Positions 8,669 to 16,458 of a stretch of DNA of 42,941 bases are shown one piece after another. Made by a program: the position numbers and the translations under genes. The DNA comes from Acholeplasmatales bacterium (GTDB lineage: Bacteria; Bacillota_I; Bacilli_A; Acholeplasmatales; Anaeroplasmataceae): contig JAEEHU010000018.1 in the NCBI GenBank assembly GCA_016280975.1, forward strand, positions 1 to 42,941, given 5' to 3'. Under the pieces are notes generated by a model. The model saw only the letters and a program-made list of their open reading frames with translations, made no database searches and had not been told where the DNA came from. The first letter of the stretch is position 1. Each line of letters begins with the position of its first letter.

Positions 8669-9242
8669 ATCTGCAGAATTTATTAAATCAGCTGTAAGCC
8701 TAGAAACACTTCCAGATGATGAAAGAAAAGAAGTAATGTTTTGTGGAAGAAGTAATGTTGGTAAATCTTCCTTTATAAACATGCTAGTAAATCGTAAGAA
8801 TTTAGCACATACATCATCAAATCCAGGTAAGACTCAAACATTAAATTTCTATTTAATTAATGATGATTTTTATTTAGTTGACGTTCCTGGATATGGATAT
8901 GCACGTGTATCAAAGGAAATAAAGAAAACCTTTGGTATTATGATTGAGGACTATTGTAAGAATAGAGATAATTTAAAAATGGCATTCCTACTTGTTGATT
9001 TTAGACATAAGCCAACAGAGGATGATAAGCTAATGTATGACTTTTTAAAGTATTATAATGTTCCTGTAACTATAATCGCTACTAAATCTGATAAGGTTAA
9101 AAATAGCGAAAGAAGAAAGTGTAAGGAAACTATTATTGAAACATTAGAATTAGCTGAAGGTGATAGATTTATTATCACATCTAGCGAAAAGCGTGAGGGC
9201 TTAGGTGCTGTATATACGCTACTTGATGAGGTGATAGAATGA
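8658..9242 (+). CDS. engB: ribosome biogenesis GTP-binding protein EngB/YsxC
   Basis: Essential TRAFAC GTPase for late assembly of the 50S subunit. The 194-aa protein has G1 GRSNVGKS (30-37), a G2 Thr in the SNPGKTQT segment, G3 DVPGYG, G4 TKSD and a G5-like TSS. It starts inside the end of the PHP gene and its TGA overlaps the ATG of the next membrane protein. In many Bacilli engB follows lonA. Here lon is elsewhere in the window. Confidence 0.95.
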   Translation: MVIKSAEFIKSAVSLETLPDDERKEVMFCGRSNVGKSSFINMLVNRKNLAHTSSNPGKTQTLNFYLINDDFYLVDVPGYGYARVSKEIKKTFGIMIEDYCKNRDNLKMAFLLVDFRHKPTEDDKLMYDFLKYYNVPVTIIATKSDKVKNSERRKCKETIIETLELAEGDRFIITSSEKREGLGAVYTLLDEVIE

Positions 9243-9679
9243 AGCTTTCAAAATATTTATGGATAATACTTGGTGTATCACCACTTGCGTTATACGCACT
9301 AACTATGTTTTTACCAATATATTATTATCCACTATATGTAGATGGATCAGCAGTTATGCCATACTATGGATATACACTTTATCAATCAATATTTGAAAAT
9401 ATATTTATAAAGGGTATATATGATTTTTATGACATTATGCTATTTATAGGTGGAGTATTTATAGTACTTGGAACTATAATATTCTTTATATTCTCATTTA
9501 GTAAAAAGCTAGATGTATTTGGATATTTAGGATTATTATTCTCACTTGTAAGTCAATTTGGATTATATATATTTGCGTTAACACAGGTTGGAAATATATT
9601 AATATCTATTTATTCAGTCCTACTTGTATATAATATTTTTGTTGGATTATTCGTAGGATATAATATTTTAAAGAATTAA
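9239..9679 (+). CDS. small polytopic membrane protein, unknown
   Basis: A 146-aa hydrophobic protein with four predicted membrane segments at about 7-30, 62-88, 94-115 and 121-142. A Tyr-rich loop (residues ~28-50) follows the first helix. No family motif was recognised. The ATG overlaps the engB stop (ATGA), and a terminator follows, so it is the last gene of the operon. Confidence 0.7.
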   Translation: MKLSKYLWIILGVSPLALYALTMFLPIYYYPLYVDGSAVMPYYGYTLYQSIFENIFIKGIYDFYDIMLFIGGVFIVLGTIIFFIFSFSKKLDVFGYLGLLFSLVSQFGLYIFALTQVGNILISIYSVLLVYNIFVGLFVGYNILKN

Positions 9680-9708
9680 AGTGCCGATTATTTCGACACT
9701 TTTTTTGT
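9678..9708 (+). terminator. operon terminator
   Basis: A 10-bp stem (9678-9687 with 9693-9702, one mismatch) is followed by seven T residues. It overlaps the stop codon of the membrane protein gene. Confidence 0.75.
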
Positions 9709-9750
9709 TTTTGTAACATGAATAAAAATAATTTTATTCTTATTTTTCAT

Positions 9751-9761
9751 TATGCTATAAT
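9751..9761 (+). promoter_or_regulatory. extended -10 promoter
   Basis: TATGCTATAAT with TATAAT at 9756-9761 and no -35 box. The predicted start near 9768 leaves a leader of about 11 nt containing the AAGGTG ribosome site. Confidence 0.65.
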
Positions 9762-9778
9762 AAAAAAGGTGTTTTTAT

Positions 9779-10642
9779 ATGTTTAAATTATCATTAGGTG
9801 TTTATTTAAAAAGTTACAAGTTCATATGGGTTCCAATTGTAATACTTGCGGTATTTATGGGAATTGGAACGATTATTTTATATTTTGGAGCGAAGGATTT
9901 ACTTACTAATGTAGGAACTGAATTAAAGGCTATTTCAGGTGACTTTAATTTTGATGCGAATGACGTAATATCTTTTATGGTTAAGTCAGTTGATGAAATA
10001 GGCTCAGGTAAGGTAGACGCTATAAATTATAAGTTCTTAATCGAGAAGGTGTTAGAATTTATAAAGGAGCATAATCCTTCATATGAGGCTTATGAGGCTA
10101 ATATAAGAGCGATAGTAGAATCACATGGAGAGAATATTAATATTTATTTCATAATATTCTTAATCTGTACATTCCTAGGTATATTTGGAGGATTCTTCTT
10201 TACATCATTCTTAATAGCTAAAAAGAATGTTAAGCATTCATTATTTAAAACTATTATTGTTTTAATATTTAACGCAACAATCGCGGCAGCTATGCTTACA
10301 CTTGCAACATTCTTACTTACTAAGTGGGTTCCAAGTGCGATTATAGTCGCAGTAGCGTTATTATTAATTAATTCATTTATAATGCTATTTGAGGCATATA
10401 TGCTTCAAAAGGATGATAAGCTTAAGTTTAGAGATGTAATCTCATTTAAAAATGTATTTTTATTACTAATATGTAATTTATTTATGATTGCACTATCTGT
10501 TGGTATATCATTTGGATTATTCTATATTCCAATTAAGATAATACCTATAATCTTAATTTATAGTATTGTTATTTTAACAATCGCTGACTTTAAGATTTTA
10601 GCAGAAAACTATGTTCAAAAGTTAAAAGAAGGTAAGATTTAA
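9779..10642 (+). CDS. polytopic membrane protein, unknown
   Basis: A 287-aa protein with predicted helices at about 15-37, 122-146, 157-180, 184-208, 223-250 and 253-272. The first helix is separated from the rest by an ~85-residue, mostly polar segment, probably outside the membrane. The layout resembles YIP1/DUF975-like membrane proteins, but no family can be assigned. The DAHP synthase gene begins 1 nt after the stop and its SD (AAGAAGGTAAG) lies inside this gene, so the two are cotranscribed. Confidence 0.65.
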   Translation: MFKLSLGVYLKSYKFIWVPIVILAVFMGIGTIILYFGAKDLLTNVGTELKAISGDFNFDANDVISFMVKSVDEIGSGKVDAINYKFLIEKVLEFIKEHNPSYEAYEANIRAIVESHGENINIYFIIFLICTFLGIFGGFFFTSFLIAKKNVKHSLFKTIIVLIFNATIAAAMLTLATFLLTKWVPSAIIVAVALLLINSFIMLFEAYMLQKDDKLKFRDVISFKNVFLLLICNLFMIALSVGISFGLFYIPIKIIPIILIYSIVILTIADFKILAENYVQKLKEGKI

Positions 10643-10643
10643 T

Positions 10644-11687
10644 ATGATATTCAGAAGAAGAGTTTTAGAACCAGAAGAAATAAAGAAAATGTATCCTTTA
10701 AGTAAGGAATTAGAAAAGATAAAAAAGGATAATGATGAGCAAATAAGAAAAATATTCACAGGTGAGGATAATAGATTATTTTTAATCATTGGTCCTTGTA
10801 GTGCTGATAGAGAGGATGCAGTAATTGACTATTGTAAGAGATTAAGAGTATTACAAGAAAAGGTTAAGGATGCAATTTTTATGATTCCAAGAATCTATAC
10901 AAATAAGCCAAGAACTACAGGTGAAGGATATAAGGGTATGTTACACCAACCTAATCCTAATGCTGATGTAGATATGGCTAAGGGTGTTATTGCAGTAAGA
11001 AAGCTTCATATCGATGTATTAGAAGAAACAGGCTTCTCTACAGCTGATGAAATGCTTTATCCTGATAACTTTACTTATTTATCTGATGTTTTATCTTATG
11101 TTGCAGTTGGAGCACGTTCAGTTGAAAACCAAGAGCACCGTTTAGTCGCATCAGGAATAGAAGTTCCAGTTGGTATGAAAAACCCAACATCTGGCGATTA
11201 TAAGGTTATGCTAAATTCAGTTAACGCAGCTGAGCATCCTCATACATTCATTTATCGTGGATGGGAAGTAGAAACAAAGGGTAATCCTCTTGCTCATACT
11301 ATTTTAAGAGGATATACAAATAAGCATGGTGATTCAAATCCAAACTACCATTATGAGGATATACTAAGACTTATTAATATGTATGATGAAAATAAATATA
11401 TTAATCGTGCAATTATAATCGATTGTAATCATAATAACTCAGGTAAGAAGTTTGAAGAACAAATAAGAATAGCTAAAGAGGTACTTCATTCTAAGGGTCA
11501 TTCTAAGGAAATTAATAAGCTTGTTAAGGGCTTAATGATTGAATCTTATCTAGAGGATGGATCTCAACCAGTAGATGGTAATATTTATGGTAAATCAATA
11601 ACTGACCCATGTTTAGGATGGGATAAAACTGAAAAGCTAATACTTGAGCTTGCAGAACAAATTAGAAAAATTAATTCAGAAGATTAA
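10644..11687 (+). CDS. 3-deoxy-7-phosphoheptulonate (DAHP) synthase, AroG-type, copy A
   Basis: Condenses phosphoenolpyruvate and erythrose-4-phosphate, the first step of the shikimate pathway. It is a 347-aa class I enzyme of the AroF/G/H type. The metal ligands are present: C52 in GPCSAD, His in DCNHNNSGK, Glu in MIESYLEDGSQ and Asp in TDPCLGW. The second copy 72 bp downstream is about 93% identical. Differences cluster at 143-149 and 172-174, which match the Phe feedback site of E. coli AroG. It is coupled to the upstream membrane protein gene. No other aromatic pathway gene is in the window. Confidence 0.95.
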   Translation: MIFRRRVLEPEEIKKMYPLSKELEKIKKDNDEQIRKIFTGEDNRLFLIIGPCSADREDAVIDYCKRLRVLQEKVKDAIFMIPRIYTNKPRTTGEGYKGMLHQPNPNADVDMAKGVIAVRKLHIDVLEETGFSTADEMLYPDNFTYLSDVLSYVAVGARSVENQEHRLVASGIEVPVGMKNPTSGDYKVMLNSVNAAEHPHTFIYRGWEVETKGNPLAHTILRGYTNKHGDSNPNYHYEDILRLINMYDENKYINRAIIIDCNHNNSGKKFEEQIRIAKEVLHSKGHSKEINKLVKGLMIESYLEDGSQPVDGNIYGKSITDPCLGWDKTEKLILELAEQIRKINSED

Positions 11688-11689
11688 AA

Positions 11690-11711
11690 AATGGGCGTAA
11701 GCCCTTTTTTT
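11690..11711 (+). terminator. terminator between the DAHP synthase copies
   Basis: GGGC (11693-11696) and GCCC (11701-11704) around GTAA, flanked by A and T runs. Confidence 0.7.
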
Positions 11712-11722
11712 GATAGTCCATT

Positions 11723-11733
11723 TATGATAAAAT
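11723..11733 (+). promoter_or_regulatory. extended -10 promoter of DAHP synthase copy B
   Basis: TATGATAAAAT with TAAAAT at 11728-11733 gives copy B its own promoter. A GGAGGA ribosome site is at 11745-11750. Confidence 0.6.
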
Positions 11734-11758
11734 TTCTAGTAAACGGAGGAATTTATCT

Positions 11759-12799
11759 ATGAAATTCAAAAGAAAAGTATTAGAACCAGAAGAAATTAAA
11801 GAAATGTATCCTTTAAGTAAGGATTTGGAAAAAATAAAAAAAGATAATGATGAGCAAATAAGAAAAATATTTACAGGCGAGGATAATAGATTATTCTTAA
11901 TCATTGGTCCATGTAGTGCTGATAGAGAGGATGCAGTAATTGATTACTGTAAAAGATTAAGAGTATTACAAGAAAAGGTTAAGGATGCTATATTTATGGT
12001 TCCTAGAATCTATACAAATAAGCCAAGAACTACAGGTGAAGGATATAAGGGTATGTTACATCAACCTAATCCAAATGCCGATGTTGATATGGCTAAGGGT
12101 GTAATCGCAGTAAGAAAGCTTCATATGGATGTTTTAGAACAAACACATTTCTCAACTGCAGATGAAATGCTATATCCTGATAACCACCTATATTTATCAG
12201 ATTTACTATCTTATGTTGCAGTAGGTGCACGTTCTGTTGAAAACCAAGAACATAGACTTGTTGCCTCAGGTGTAGATATGCCTGTTGGTATGAAAAACCC
12301 AACATCTGGTGATTATAAGGTAATGCTTAATTCAGTTAATGCTGCTCAACACCCACATACATTTATTTATCGTGGATGGGAAGTAGAGACTAAGGGTAAT
12401 CCTTTAGCTCATACTATTTTAAGAGGATATACAAATAAGCATGGTGATTCTAATCCAAACTATCACTATGAGGATATCCTAAGACTTATTAATATGTATG
12501 ATGAGAACAAGTATCTAAATCGTGCAATTATAATTGACTGTAATCATAATAATTCAGGAAAGAAATTTGAAGAACAAATAAGAATCGCAAAAGAAGTATT
12601 ACATTCAAAGGGACATTCTGAAATTATTAATAAGCTTGTTAAGGGTTTAATGATTGAATCATATTTAGAAGATGGTTCACAACCAGTAGATGGAGCTATT
12701 TATGGTAAATCTATTACAGATCCATGCCTAGGCTGGGAAAAGACTGAAAACCTAGTATTAGAGCTTGCAGAACAAATTAGAAAAATTAATTCAAAATAA
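11759..12799 (+). CDS. 3-deoxy-7-phosphoheptulonate (DAHP) synthase, AroG-type, copy B
   Basis: A tandem paralogue of the preceding gene, 346 aa, with the same catalytic and metal residues. About 24 residues differ. They include I2K, K15E, G130H, F143H, T144L, V149L, I172V, E173D, V174M and E197Q. Synonymous changes are scattered through the gene, so the duplication is not brand new or has drifted at silent sites. Unlike copy A, it has its own promoter, a strong SD and its own terminator, so the two can be expressed independently. Confidence 0.95.
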   Translation: MKFKRKVLEPEEIKEMYPLSKDLEKIKKDNDEQIRKIFTGEDNRLFLIIGPCSADREDAVIDYCKRLRVLQEKVKDAIFMVPRIYTNKPRTTGEGYKGMLHQPNPNADVDMAKGVIAVRKLHMDVLEQTHFSTADEMLYPDNHLYLSDLLSYVAVGARSVENQEHRLVASGVDMPVGMKNPTSGDYKVMLNSVNAAQHPHTFIYRGWEVETKGNPLAHTILRGYTNKHGDSNPNYHYEDILRLINMYDENKYLNRAIIIDCNHNNSGKKFEEQIRIAKEVLHSKGHSEIINKLVKGLMIESYLEDGSQPVDGAIYGKSITDPCLGWEKTENLVLELAEQIRKINSK

Positions 12800-12803
12800 A
12801 ATT

Positions 12804-12822
12804 GGGCTTTAAAGCCCTTTTT
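12804..12822 (+). terminator. terminator of DAHP synthase copy B
   Basis: Perfect palindrome GGGCTTT/AAAGCCC (12804-12817) followed by T residues. Confidence 0.8.
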
Positions 12823-12836
12823 AATTAGGTGACATT

Positions 12837-13217
12837 ATGTATTGTATAACTTCATTTAAAGTCAATATATGTATGCTTAGTGAGGATGAAAAGGATAGTA
12901 TTATAAATCTAATATCATTAGATACTGGAATGACTGAGGATAATTTATTCATTGGCTTAATAAAAAAGGAAACTGATGATATTCATTATAAGCTATTTGA
13001 ACAAATAAATGAGACACTAAGTATAATTATAGATAAAAAGGATTTATTAAAGGAATTAGGAGAAAAATTTAATATAAGATATTCTCTTGAAATTAAGTTT
13101 TCTGATATAGAAAAGGAAATAGAAAATAATCGTTCTTTTAATATACCAGAGGATGTAAAAACTTTCATTGAGGAAATTGGTGGATATATTAATCTTCAAA
13201 ATGGATATTTTGATTAG
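12837..13217 (+). CDS. hypothetical protein, possibly DUF4279-like
   Basis: A 126-aa soluble acidic protein without signal peptide or membrane segment. The order of strands and helices, the KKDLLKEL segment near 67-74 and the final IEEIGGYINLQNGYFD loosely recall DUF4279, a family often annotated as immunity or phage-linked, but the match is weak. The RBS is poor. It lies between two terminated units, with no clear promoter of its own. Confidence 0.5.
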   Translation: MYCITSFKVNICMLSEDEKDSIINLISLDTGMTEDNLFIGLIKKETDDIHYKLFEQINETLSIIIDKKDLLKELGEKFNIRYSLEIKFSDIEKEIENNRSFNIPEDVKTFIEEIGGYINLQNGYFD

Positions 13218-13316
13218 TTTTCTCAAAAAGACAGTTAACTAAGCCATTTTTCTCAAAAATATATTATTGAAATAGTAGTATTTTAGTGTTAATCTTTATC
13301 TATATTTGGTGTTATT
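13218..13316 (+). repeat. 12-bp direct repeat upstream of the RecQ-like gene
   Basis: TTTTCTCAAAAA occurs at 13218-13229 and again at 13248-13259, 30 bp apart (about three helical turns). A GTTAAC palindrome lies between them. It could be a regulatory site for the helicase gene, or chance in AT-rich DNA. Confidence 0.35.
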
Positions 13317-14543
13317 ATGGATAAGAATGAAGTATTAAAATATTATTATGGATATGATAAATTAAAAACTGAACAGGAAAAAATAATTGATTCAATATTA
13401 AGTGGAAATGATACAATTGGAATTCTACCTACAGGCTTTGGAAAAAGTGTTTGCTTCCAAATACCTGCATTAATTTTATCAGGTATAACAATTGTTATTA
13501 CTCCACTTATTTCTTTAATGCAGGATCAAGTAAACAATTTAAAGAAAAAGCATATTAAGGCAGAGTATATAAATTCATTATTATCATATGATGAACAAAA
13601 GATTATCTATGAAAAAATAAGAGATGGTAGTGTAAAACTACTTTATGTATCAGCAGAAAGATTAAAGAATAATGAATTTAAAAGAATAATATCAAGTGTA
13701 GAAGTGTCATTAATAGTATGTGATGAGGCACATACATTATTATGGAGTGAGGATTTTAGATTTTCTTTAGCCGAGATTCCAACATTTATAAATATGCTTA
13801 AAAATAGACCCTATATTATGGCCTTAACTGCGACATCAACTGATATTACAACTAGAAAAATAATATCACTTTTGAATATGAAAAATCCTAATATCATATC
13901 CTTTGATTGTGATAGAAAGAATATATTTTATAAGGTTATTAATACAAATAATAAGGATAGAGATTTATATTTCTATTTAAAAGATAAAAAGGATATTCAT
14001 GGAATAATATATTGTCTAACTATTAATCATGTAATACATGTATCAGACTTTTTAAAATCAAAGGGCTTTAATGTATCTATATATCATGGAAGCCTAGATT
14101 CAAAAGAAAAAAAGTATATTCAAGAGGAATATACTAAAAACAATATTAAGATAATAGTCGCGACTAATGCCTTTGGTATGGGTATTGATATACCTGATAT
14201 TAGATATGTAATCGAATATGATATACCACAGTCAATTGAGGATTTCTCTCAACAGGTAGGTAGAGCATCAAGAGATGGAAAGTACGCAGAAGGAGTAATA
14301 TTATTTAATCTTAATGATAGAAAAACAATAGAATATTTTATTGATAATATAGAAGAAAATAATAGATCTAAAAAAGAATTAGATATTGTAAAGGCTAGTA
14401 AATATAAAAAGCTAGATAATGTCATAAAGATGTGTATGACAAATACATGTATTCATAAATATGTATCTAATTACTTTGGAATTAAGCATAGCGATAGATG
14501 TAATATGTGCTCAAATTGTAAAAGAAGTAAGTTCATATTCTAA
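13317..14543 (+). CDS. minimal RecQ-type ATP-dependent DNA helicase
   Basis: A superfamily 2 helicase of 408 aa. The N-terminal RecA-like domain has PTGFGKS (38-44) and DEAH (136-139). The C-terminal domain has FGMGIDIPDIRYVIEYDIPQS and the arginine-finger motif QQVGRASRDGK. A Cys-rich zinc module (the CIHKYVSNYFG segment, then CNMCSNC) ends the protein. The winged-helix (RQC) and HRDC domains of standard RecQ (~600 aa) are absent, and the usual HCISQWGHDFR motif reads HTLLWSEDFR. It is a short RecQ variant, not visibly a frameshift, since a terminator follows the stop directly. The SD is weak. Confidence 0.85.
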   Translation: MDKNEVLKYYYGYDKLKTEQEKIIDSILSGNDTIGILPTGFGKSVCFQIPALILSGITIVITPLISLMQDQVNNLKKKHIKAEYINSLLSYDEQKIIYEKIRDGSVKLLYVSAERLKNNEFKRIISSVEVSLIVCDEAHTLLWSEDFRFSLAEIPTFINMLKNRPYIMALTATSTDITTRKIISLLNMKNPNIISFDCDRKNIFYKVINTNNKDRDLYFYLKDKKDIHGIIYCLTINHVIHVSDFLKSKGFNVSIYHGSLDSKEKKYIQEEYTKNNIKIIVATNAFGMGIDIPDIRYVIEYDIPQSIEDFSQQVGRASRDGKYAEGVILFNLNDRKTIEYFIDNIEENNRSKKELDIVKASKYKKLDNVIKMCMTNTCIHKYVSNYFGIKHSDRCNMCSNCKRSKFIF

Positions 14544-14549
14544 TAAAAA

Positions 14550-14579
14550 ATAGGATGCAATTTGCATCCTATTATTTTT
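14550..14579. terminator. bidirectional terminator between the helicase and RNase J genes
   Basis: ATAGGATGCA (14550-14559) pairs with TGCATCCTAT (14563-14572), flanked by A-rich sequence on the left and T-rich on the right, so it can serve both convergent genes. The RNase J stop codon begins in the stem. Confidence 0.85.
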
Positions 14580-16266
14580 CTGGATTAATATCCATAAATA
14601 TTGGTATTACTATTGGCTTTCTATCTGTCTTTTCGTATATGATTCTAGATAATTCAGTTACTAAGCTTTTTTCGATTTGAGGTAAGCTTACTAAATTCAT
14701 TTTATTCATTTCTGAAATAACGAACTTTTTAGTTTCATCAACGAAGTACTTAGTTAATTCTTCACTATCTTTCATATAGATAAATCCACGAGATACTACC
14801 TGTGGATCAAGAGGTATATTTTTATTCTTAGTATCAATAGTAATGATTAAAGAAAACATACCATCTTCAGATAAAGCTTTTCTTTCTTTAATTATATTAG
14901 TTGAAATATCACCAATACCAGTTCCATCAATATAAACATCACCAGCTTGAACATGTCCTGCGATTCTAGCAGAATGATCATTAATAGCTAGTACATCACC
15001 ATTTTCCATAATGAATGTATTCTCAGGCTTAACTCCTGTTTCAATAGCTAAGTCTGCATGAACTCTTTGCATTCTATATTCACCATGAATTGGCATAAAA
15101 TACTTAGGCTTTAATAATGTAAGCATTAGCTTTAATTCACCTTGAGAGGCATGTCCTGTTGTATGAGTATCGGCAATTGGTGAATGTGTTATAACATTAG
15201 CACCATTTTTAAATAGCTGATTAATTGTTCTATTAACTCCCTCTTGGTTTCCTGGAATAGGAGAAGAAGAGAAAATAATAGTATCAGATGGAATTAGCTT
15301 AATTACTCTATGTGAACCGTTAGCAACTCTTGATAGGGCAGCTAGTGGCTCTCCTTGAGAACCAGTACATAATAAACACATTTCATTTGGCTTATAATTA
15401 TTAATCTCCTCAGGATCAATGATTGTACCCTTTGGAGCTTTTATATAACCAACGTTTTGACCAACCTCAATAGTTTTTTCCATTGAACGTCCAAATATTG
15501 CAATATGTCTATTACATTCAACACATGCTTCAATTATTTGTTGGACTCTAAACATATTAGATGCGAATGTCGCAACAATAATTCTATCCTCAATTTTTGA
15601 GAATAATTCTTTAATAGATTTACCAATTTGGCTTTCGCTACTAGTAAATCCTTCTCTTAAAGCATTAGTAGAATCGGCAAGTAAGCATAATACACCTTCT
15701 TGGCCTAAATTAGCAAGCTTATCATATTCAGCTCCAGGTCCAACTGGAGTTAAATCTATTTTAAAGTCACCAGTATGAACAATAGAACCAAGCTCAGTTT
15801 TAAATACTATCGCAAATGAATCAGGTATAGAGTGATTTACTCTTACGAATGATATATCTACACCCTTAAAATTAAATACGAAGTGTGATTTAAATTCTAC
15901 AATTTGTGTACTATTTAATAACTCTGGATATTCAATAAGCTTATTTTCAATTAAGTCAACTGTCACACCAGAAGCATATATTTTTGGAATCTTAACCTTC
16001 TTTAGAAGGAATGGTATTCCACCAATATGGTCTTCGTGACCGTGTGTTATAAATAAACCTATAATTCTATGTTGATTTTCAATTAAATAACTAAAGTCTT
16101 GAATTACGTAATCTACGCCTAATAAATGTTCATCAGGGAATAATATACCCGCATCTATTATAAATAGTTGTTCAAGGTAGTCGATACAGTACATATTTTT
16201 GCCGACTTCGCCTAAACCACCAAGCGCAAAAATACCAATTTCAGATCTTGATTTGATCTTTTCCAT
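14572..16266 (-). CDS. rnj: ribonuclease J
   Basis: Metallo-beta-lactamase/beta-CASP nuclease with endo- and 5'-3' exoribonuclease activity, central to Firmicute mRNA decay. The 564-aa length is standard. The zinc motif HGHEDH is at 75-80, followed by HTGDFK, LADSTNA, the beta-CASP HSPIADTHTTGHAS region and PIHGEYRM. The start is fixed by a strong AGGAGG site 5 nt upstream (16272-16277). Whether it is J1 or J2 cannot be said from one copy. Confidence 0.95.
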   Translation of the reverse strand: MEKIKSRSEIGIFALGGLGEVGKNMYCIDYLEQLFIIDAGILFPDEHLLGVDYVIQDFSYLIENQHRIIGLFITHGHEDHIGGIPFLLKKVKIPKIYASGVTVDLIENKLIEYPELLNSTQIVEFKSHFVFNFKGVDISFVRVNHSIPDSFAIVFKTELGSIVHTGDFKIDLTPVGPGAEYDKLANLGQEGVLCLLADSTNALREGFTSSESQIGKSIKELFSKIEDRIIVATFASNMFRVQQIIEACVECNRHIAIFGRSMEKTIEVGQNVGYIKAPKGTIIDPEEINNYKPNEMCLLCTGSQGEPLAALSRVANGSHRVIKLIPSDTIIFSSSPIPGNQEGVNRTINQLFKNGANVITHSPIADTHTTGHASQGELKLMLTLLKPKYFMPIHGEYRMQRVHADLAIETGVKPENTFIMENGDVLAINDHSARIAGHVQAGDVYIDGTGIGDISTNIIKERKALSEDGMFSLIITIDTKNKNIPLDPQVVSRGFIYMKDSEELTKYFVDETKKFVISEMNKMNLVSLPQIEKSLVTELSRIIYEKTDRKPIVIPIFMDINPEK

Positions 16267-16310
16267 GGCATCCTCCTATTTATTTCGAATATGAATAATC
16301 CACTAAAAGT

Positions 16311-16339
16311 ATTATATCTTAAAAAAAGGCAAAATTCAA
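16311..16339 (-). promoter_or_regulatory. promoter of RNase J gene
   Basis: On the minus strand TTGAAT (16339-16334), 17 bp, TATAAT (16316-16311). It faces away from the proS promoter. Confidence 0.6.
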
Positions 16340-16416
16340 TTGTAAAGCCCTTTTATTTTATGAAAGCGCATTATTTGATTTATTAAATTTTAATTTAATA
16401 GAATTATTTTAATAAA

Positions 16417-16427
16417 TATGCTATAAT
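16417..16427 (+). promoter_or_regulatory. extended -10 promoter of proS
   Basis: TATGCTATAAT with TATAAT at 16422-16427 and no -35 box. The leader would be about 25 nt. Confidence 0.65.
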
Positions 16428-16458
16428 ATTTGAGATTTTTTAAGTGTGGAGGGCTTTT

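Noticed and set aside
16321-16360. A-rich/GGC ... GCC/T-rich stretch as a terminator
   Set aside because: The loop would be about 16 nt with only a short GC stem, and it lies between divergent promoters where no terminator is needed.
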